A stretch of 64,000 bases of DNA from DATKSS01 sp035468355 (GTDB lineage Bacteria > Chloroflexota > Dormibacteria > Dormibacterales > Dormibacteraceae), in the NCBI GenBank assembly GCA_035468355.1, contig DATITA010000079.1, positions 39,782 to 103,781 of the forward strand. Direction: 5' to 3'. The notes under the pieces are model-generated. The model made no database searches and had not been told where the DNA came from. It saw only the letters and a list, made by a program, of their open reading frames with translations. A program made the translations under genes and the position numbers. Positions 59,903 to 64,000 of the stretch are shown here, piece after piece (within the stretch, counting starts at the first letter, position 1; the number at the start of each line of letters is the position of its first letter).

Positions 59903-60399
59903 CCAGGGTCGACGGCATTCGCGAACGCGTCGACGCTTCGTGGACCGACCTGTGGGAGCTCGTGGACTCGATGGGCCCCGAGACCCTGGCGACGACCGGC
60001 CCCGACGGATGGGCAGTCAAGGATCACCTCGCCCACGTAGCCGCCTGGGAGCAGTCCCTGCTGGCCATCTTCGACGGCCGCGACCGCATCGAGGCGATGG
60101 GACTGACGGATGTCGAACGCGACACCGACGCCGTCAACGCGGCAGTCTGGGAGCTCCACCACACCCGATCGAGTGAGGACGCCATCGCCTACTTTCGCGA
60201 CTCACACGCCGCGCTGATGGCCAGGCTGGGGAGCCTCGACGACGAGGGCCTGGACCTTCCCTACTTCCACTATCAACCCGGGGAGAGGGGCGAGGAGAAC
60301 AGCGAGCTGCCGGTTGTGGAGTGGATCGCCGGCAACACCTACGAGCACTACCTCGAGCACATCGACTGGATCAAGAACCTAGTCTCGCAGCGAATCTAG
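59899..60399 (+). CDS. DinB/ClbS-like four-helix protein
   Basis: A 166-residue DinB-superfamily protein. The metal-binding His positions are in WAVKDHLAHVAAWEQSLL and the C-terminal NTYEHYLEHIDWI. Members include mycothiol-dependent enzymes and ClbS/DfsB-type proteins; I cannot tell which. GTG 59899 overlaps the peroxiredoxin stop by 4 bases, so it is co-translated with it, and a thiol- or redox-related role is possible. It overlaps pxpC convergently by 21 bases. Confidence 0.8.
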   Translation: MTRVDGIRERVDASWTDLWELVDSMGPETLATTGPDGWAVKDHLAHVAAWEQSLLAIFDGRDRIEAMGLTDVERDTDAVNAAVWELHHTRSSEDAIAYFRDSHAALMARLGSLDDEGLDLPYFHYQPGERGEENSELPVVEWIAGNTYEHYLEHIDWIKNLVSQRI

Positions 60400-61311
60400 C
60401 GCCGACTCTTGCGCGCGGCGCATGCGCAGCGCCTCGTCGATGTCGACCTCCGCGAAACGCAGCTCGTCTCCGGGAGCGAGCTGGGCCGCGATGGGCAGCG
60501 AAGCTCGCACCACCGTGGCGATGACCGGGTAGCCGCCGACGGTCTGCTGGTCCGCCATCAGCAGGATCGGCTTTCCTCCGGCGGGCAGCTGGACGACGCC
60601 AGCCGTCAGGCCGAACGAGAGGAGCTCTTCGCCGGACGTGTCGAGGTCCGGCCCGTCGAGCCGGTAGCCCATGCGGTCCGCGTGATGGCTCACAGTGAAC
60701 ACCGACGTGAAGAGCGTGTGGCGGCCGGCCAGGCCGAGCCGGCCGATGTGCGGCCCGGCGATGGCGCGCAGCGCGTGGTCTCCATAGTCGGGCCGGAGAT
60801 GGCGTGGCAGCTCGCGCCCGGCGACCGCGGGACTTCCTGAGCTTTCGGTCACGGCGATCGTGTCTCCGACGACCAGGGCGCGGCCGTGCATGCCGCCTCT
60901 TGCCGCCAGCAGGTAGGTGGACTGCGACCCGAGCCAGCGGTCGGCGGCCACGCCGCCTGCCACGGCGACGTATGCGCGAGCTCCGCTGCGCCTGGTCGTG
61001 AGCGTGAGGCGGTCCCCCGCGGACAGAAAGATCCCCGTCCACATCGGGACGGGCTTGCCGTTGATGCGGGGGTCGAGGTCGGCGCCGGTGATGGCGACGA
61101 GGCAGGACCGCTCCGCGACCAGGCGAGGCCCGGTGAGCGTGCACTCCAGCGTCGCGGCGCGCGCGTCGTTGCCGGCCAGCAAATTGGCGGCCGAATGGGC
61201 GAAGCGATCCATGGCGCCGCCCGGCGGAACGCCCGCGGCGACGGCGCTCGGCCGCCCCAGGTCCTGCACCGTCGTCAGCAATCCCGCCGTCTCGACCCGC
61301 AGCGCGTCCAT
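60379..61311 (-). CDS. pxpC: 5-oxoprolinase subunit C (biotin-dependent carboxyltransferase family)
   Basis: A 310-residue PxpC/KipA-type protein. It has LRVETAGLLTTVQDLGRPSAV, GVPPGGAMDRFAHSAANLLAGN, TLECTLTGP, LTAGVVQLPAGGKPILLMADQQTVGGYPVIATV, all family signatures. The ATG at 61311 overlaps the pxpB TGA by one base (TGATG). Upstream in-frame sequence is inside pxpB and not homologous. Confidence 0.94.
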   Translation of the reverse strand: MDALRVETAGLLTTVQDLGRPSAVAAGVPPGGAMDRFAHSAANLLAGNDARAATLECTLTGPRLVAERSCLVAITGADLDPRINGKPVPMWTGIFLSAGDRLTLTTRRSGARAYVAVAGGVAADRWLGSQSTYLLAARGGMHGRALVVGDTIAVTESSGSPAVAGRELPRHLRPDYGDHALRAIAGPHIGRLGLAGRHTLFTSVFTVSHHADRMGYRLDGPDLDTSGEELLSFGLTAGVVQLPAGGKPILLMADQQTVGGYPVIATVVRASLPIAAQLAPGDELRFAEVDIDEALRMRRAQESALDSLRD

Positions 61312-61967
61312 CACCGATCGGCCGCGAAGAACTTGACGCGATCGCCGGCGCGCAGCAGGCATGGAGGGTCAGAGTCGGGCAGGAACACCTTGACCGAAGT
61401 GCGGCCGATGAGGTGCCACCCACCGGGTGTCGGCAGCGGATAGATGCCGGTCATCTGCCCGGCGATCGCCACCGAGCCGGCCGGGACCTGGGTTCGGGGG
61501 GTGCTGCGCCTCGGCAGCTCGAGCATTTCGGGCAGAGGCCCGAGATACGCCCAGCCCGGCACGAACCCGACCACGAAGACGCGGTAGATCGGCCCCGTGT
61601 GCAGCTCGACGATCTGGCCGGCGGGCATGCCGAGCGCGGAGGCAACCGTATCGAGATCGGGCCCGTCGTAGATGACCGGGATCCTGTGCAGCCGCCCCGG
61701 CTCGTCCATGGGCGGCCGCCGGGTCGCCAGCCGCTTGATGGCCGTGCCCAGCGCTTCATGGGTCGTCTGCTCGGGGTCAAAGTGCACTGTCACGCTGGCG
61801 CAGCCCGCGAGGGCCTGCCGCACGTCGCGGCGCTTCTTCAGCGCCGCCGCCAGAGCGATGGCGCGGGTGTTGACCGCGGTCTCGAGCCGCGTGCCCAGCT
61901 CTGCCAGCAGCGCCGCGTCACCCAGCGCGTGGAGACGGACCGTTGTCGTGGAGCGCGGCGGTGGCAT
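61311..61967 (-). CDS. pxpB: 5-oxoprolinase subunit B (KipI family)
   Basis: A 218-residue PxpB/KipI-type protein. It has LGDAALLAELG, the cyclophilin-like C-terminal domain with FVVGFVPGWAYLGPLPEMLELPR, TPRTQVPAGSVAIAGQMTGIYP and TPGGWHLIGRT. Its ATG lies 50 bases inside the upstream DUF4013 gene; no later start preserves the domain, so the overlap is probably real. Confidence 0.94.
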   Translation of the reverse strand: MPPPRSTTTVRLHALGDAALLAELGTRLETAVNTRAIALAAALKKRRDVRQALAGCASVTVHFDPEQTTHEALGTAIKRLATRRPPMDEPGRLHRIPVIYDGPDLDTVASALGMPAGQIVELHTGPIYRVFVVGFVPGWAYLGPLPEMLELPRRSTPRTQVPAGSVAIAGQMTGIYPLPTPGGWHLIGRTSVKVFLPDSDPPCLLRAGDRVKFFAADR

Positions 61968-62574
61968 GTGCGCTCACAAGGATGGCGTAGAAGATCCCGG
62001 GCACGATGCCGGCGCAGAGCAGGCCGACGCAGGCGACCCCGACCGCCCAGCCGGTGACGATCGCAGCTGCGGCCAGGTTCCAGGTCGCGAAGTCATGCCG
62101 GACGGCGCGCAGCGAGCCGGCGAAGTCGAACATGTCGCGCGGGCGGCCGCTTCGTGCGAAGCGGGCGGTGGCATTCGGCATCACCAGCAAGAGCGCGATC
62201 CCCAGCGGCAGGGCCAGGATGAGGAACGCCAGCACGCGCGCGTAGAACCCCGACTGGCCGGCATCCCCGGTGCTCCAGACGTGCGATCCGTACAACCAGT
62301 TGGCGAATGGCGCGAAGACGACGATGAAGGGCAGGGCGACGAGCAGCACGGCCAGCGCGGTCCACACCCCATCGGCGATCAGGCGGCGGGACAGGCGCCA
62401 TGCGGGCGGGCCTTGAGAAGGGTCTGTACCGGCCGCTCGGGTGGCAGCGATCGCGTAACCGAGAAGCAGGACGAACAGCAGGGGAAGAAAGAGGACGACC
62501 ACCACGCCGGCGAGCCAGCTCGAGCGCCAGGAGCCGCGGAACGGCCACGCGAAGGAATCGGCGACCAGGTTCAA
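61918..62574 (-). CDS. DUF4013-like membrane protein
   Basis: A 218-residue polytopic membrane protein. It begins MNLVADSFAWPFRGSWRSSW, typical of DUF4013 proteins, and has about four helices (LAGVVVVLFLPLLFVLLLGYA; ALAVLLVALPFIVVFAPFANW; VLAFLILALPLGIALLLVMP; GVACVGLLCAGIVPGIFYAIL). The TTG start at 62574 follows a TAAGGT box by 7 bases. Function unknown. Its 3' end overlaps pxpB by 50 bases. Confidence 0.8.
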   Translation of the reverse strand: MNLVADSFAWPFRGSWRSSWLAGVVVVLFLPLLFVLLLGYAIAATRAAGTDPSQGPPAWRLSRRLIADGVWTALAVLLVALPFIVVFAPFANWLYGSHVWSTGDAGQSGFYARVLAFLILALPLGIALLLVMPNATARFARSGRPRDMFDFAGSLRAVRHDFATWNLAAAAIVTGWAVGVACVGLLCAGIVPGIFYAILVSAHATAALHDNGPSPRAG

Positions 62575-62581
62575 CGAGGCA

Positions 62582-62587
62582 ACCTTA
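62582..62587 (-). promoter_or_regulatory. -10 element of the DUF4013 gene
   Basis: TAAGGT on the minus strand ends 7 bases before TTG 62574. Confidence 0.4.
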
Positions 62588-62619
62588 AGCCGCGCTCGCC
62601 GGGATGTTCCTGGCGCCCG

Positions 62620-63372
62620 TCAGCCCGTGGCGGCTCCGGCCTTGGAGCGGATGAAGGCGTCGATCCGTTCGGCCACCTTCTCCCATCCTGGCTCCAGCAT
62701 CAGGTCGTGCGCGCCAGGAAAGGTGGCCCGCTCGGCGCCATACGTGGCGGCGGTGCGAGCGACCTCCGCCGGGCTGATCACCCAGTCCGCATCGCCACCC
62801 AAGACGAGCAGCGGCGTCCGCCGCACCGTATCTATATTCGGGCGAACGAACAACAAGAGGTCCAGGTATGCGAGGTAGGCGTCATCGGTCATCTTTGATT
62901 GATACCTGCTGACCTCTTCGTCGGTGAGCTCGCGGCCGAAGAACATCTCCCGAGCCCGCCCGGGAGTTTTGATGAGGCCGTAAAGGCTCCAGGTGAGATT
63001 GACGGCGACGAAGCGCAGCGGGTGGCGCGCGGCCGTGCGCAGGGTTGCGCCCATGACCCCGGAGGGTGGGACCGATGCCATCAGCACAGCGGCCGGAGCC
63101 CCGTGGTCTTCCAGGTACTTCTGGGTGACGAAACCGCCCATCGAGTGGCCGACCACCACGGGCGGCGACGGCATCTTTGCGGCGGCGTTGGCGACGTCCT
63201 CGACGTAGTCCCTGATCCGCGTCGTCCGCAGGCCCGGGGCATGCCGTTGGTCGTGGCGCCGTAGCGTGATCGCGGTCGCCTCGTAGCCGCGCTCCCGGAA
63301 CCAGGGTACGAAGTGCTCGTCCCAGCACCAACCGCCGTGCCAGAAGCCGTGGACGAAAAGGATCGGCGGCAT
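62620..63372 (-). CDS. alpha/beta-fold hydrolase
   Basis: A 250-residue alpha/beta hydrolase. The oxyanion motif is LFVHGFWHGGWCWDEHF, the nucleophile elbow VVVGHSMGGFVTQKY, the acid in LLVLGGDADWVISP and the His in FPGAHDLMLEPGW. ATG 63372 is chosen because a TATAGT box ends 7 bases upstream. The family covers esterases, lipases and haloalkane-type enzymes; substrate not predictable. Confidence 0.9.
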   Translation of the reverse strand: MPPILFVHGFWHGGWCWDEHFVPWFRERGYEATAITLRRHDQRHAPGLRTTRIRDYVEDVANAAAKMPSPPVVVGHSMGGFVTQKYLEDHGAPAAVLMASVPPSGVMGATLRTAARHPLRFVAVNLTWSLYGLIKTPGRAREMFFGRELTDEEVSRYQSKMTDDAYLAYLDLLLFVRPNIDTVRRTPLLVLGGDADWVISPAEVARTAATYGAERATFPGAHDLMLEPGWEKVAERIDAFIRSKAGAATG

Positions 63373-63379
63373 GCGCGCG

Positions 63380-63385
63380 ACTATA
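63380..63385 (-). promoter_or_regulatory. -10 element of the alpha/beta hydrolase gene
   Basis: TATAGT on the minus strand ends 7 bases before ATG 63372, just after the end of the methyltransferase gene. Confidence 0.5.
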
Positions 63386-63388
63386 CCG

Positions 63389-64000
63389 TCAGGCGCCGAG
63401 CCGAATTGCCCGCGCGACCATCCACAGGCCGATCGGCTGCAGCGGATCCGACCGCTGCCACAACGACGGCGGGACGCAATCCCGTTGCCCCACGTGCTCG
63501 ACCATCTCGAAGCCGTTGTCCGCAAGGAGCCGCTCCACGGCCGGCGGTGCGAAGGCGCTTATCCACGGCTCGCCGCTCGATTCGGCCACCGGCATCGCAA
63601 ACCCGGCATACACCTGGCCGCCCTCGTCGCGCAGCTCGGACGGCAACACGTAATCCATCACAAGTTCCGAGCCCGGCGCGCTCGATGACAGGCCGGCCAG
63701 CGCCCGCGCCACGTCGTGCGGGTCCAGGTAGAAGCTGACCCCCAGCCAGCTCAGGAACGCGGGCCGGGCGGTCGAGAACCCTGCCGCCACGAGGCGGTCG
63801 ACGATCGGTTCGCCGCGAAGGTCGAGGGAAACGAACGTGAGGTCGCCGACCGGGCTCATCCCCGCGGCGGAGAGCTTCTCGCGCTTCCACAACTGCGTCG
63901 CCGGCGCGTCGACCTCGAACACGCGCACCCTCCGGCTGATCGCGGAGCGGTAGGCGAAGGAATCGAGGCCCGCGCCGAGGATCACGTACTGGTCGACGCC
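63389..64000 (-). CDS. class I SAM-dependent methyltransferase, LCM/TIGR00027 type (5' end cut by window)
   Basis: A partial gene, open to the window edge. The visible part begins GVDQYVILGAGLDSFAYRSA, which is the SAM-binding motif I of the leucine-carboxyl-methyltransferase-like group, followed by VFEVDAPATQLWKREKL and FLSWLGVSFYLDPHDV. About 80-90 N-terminal residues are missing. These proteins are often O-methyltransferases of unknown substrate. Confidence 0.85.
   Translation of the reverse strand, partial: GVDQYVILGAGLDSFAYRSAISRRVRVFEVDAPATQLWKREKLSAAGMSPVGDLTFVSLDLRGEPIVDRLVAAGFSTARPAFLSWLGVSFYLDPHDVARALAGLSSSAPGSELVMDYVLPSELRDEGGQVYAGFAMPVAESSGEPWISAFAPPAVERLLADNGFEMVEHVGQRDCVPPSLWQRSDPLQPIGLWMVARAIRLGA

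Overview
The window is a 64 kb high-GC chromosomal segment that spans a replication origin. The order yidC-yidD-rnpA-rpmH <- | -> dnaA-dnaN-recF-dciA, with parAB, gyrB and gyrA nearby, marks it as an oriC region. I see no insertion sequences, phage genes, CRISPR arrays, tRNA or rRNA genes. Gene content (split gcvPA/gcvPB, Lys/Orn-type MurE motif, FemABX protein, MshA-like glycosyltransferase, many apparently leaderless genes) suggests an uncultivated Terrabacteria lineage such as Ca. Dormibacterota or a Chloroflexota relative. That assignment is inference from content only.

Layout. 1-5387 (minus): gyrB-plsX-fabF-gyrA, an unusual interleaving of gyrase and fatty-acid genes; gyrA runs off the window. 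5498-10452 (minus): a sigma-like gene followed by gcvT-gcvH-gcvPA-gcvPB. 10561-13777 (plus): nfeD, slipin and a CPBP protease. 13992-16271 (plus): parA-parB-lepB. 16284-20211 (minus): M16 peptidase, small protein, jag, yidC, yidD, rnpA, rpmH. 20212-22396: origin with two DnaA-box clusters flanking dnaA. 20740-27678 (plus): dnaA, dnaN, recF, dciA and a UvrD-like helicase fused to an Fe-S nuclease. 27648-36562: glycosyltransferases, cytochrome c, a propeller lipoprotein, a DUF4388 protein, a histidine phosphatase, FemABX, and a response regulator whose phosphoacceptor is Glu. 36540-40801: folK-folP, murE, thiS-thiE-thiG. 40839-48177: Nudix, arsC, and a phosphate regulon (phoR, pstB, phoU, phoB, pstC, pstA, with pstS divergent). 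48232-52096: rsmG, fmdB, lysA, Ser/Thr kinase. 52139-57913: XdhC, cysteine desulfurase, small metal-binding proteins, LarB, HAD, MoaC, MoaB. 57918-61967: 5-oxoprolinase subunits PxpA/B/C surrounding an acetyltransferase, a peroxiredoxin and a DinB protein. The end holds a DUF4013 membrane protein, an alpha/beta hydrolase and a partial methyltransferase.

Main discoveries. (1) The peroxiredoxin gene at 59420-59902 has an in-frame TGA exactly at its peroxidatic cysteine, followed at once by a perfect 8-bp hairpin in the position of a bacterial SECIS element; the protein has no other Cys, so it is very probably a selenoprotein. (2) The phosphate regulon carries two three-copy TTAA-core direct repeats with exact 11-bp period, upstream of pstS and pstB, which look like this lineage's Pho box. 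(3) Many genes have a -10 hexamer 6-8 bases before the start codon, indicating leaderless transcription. (4) rpmH, a histidine phosphatase and probably yidC have no ATG/GTG/TTG where the family N-terminus requires one, but do have ATC there.
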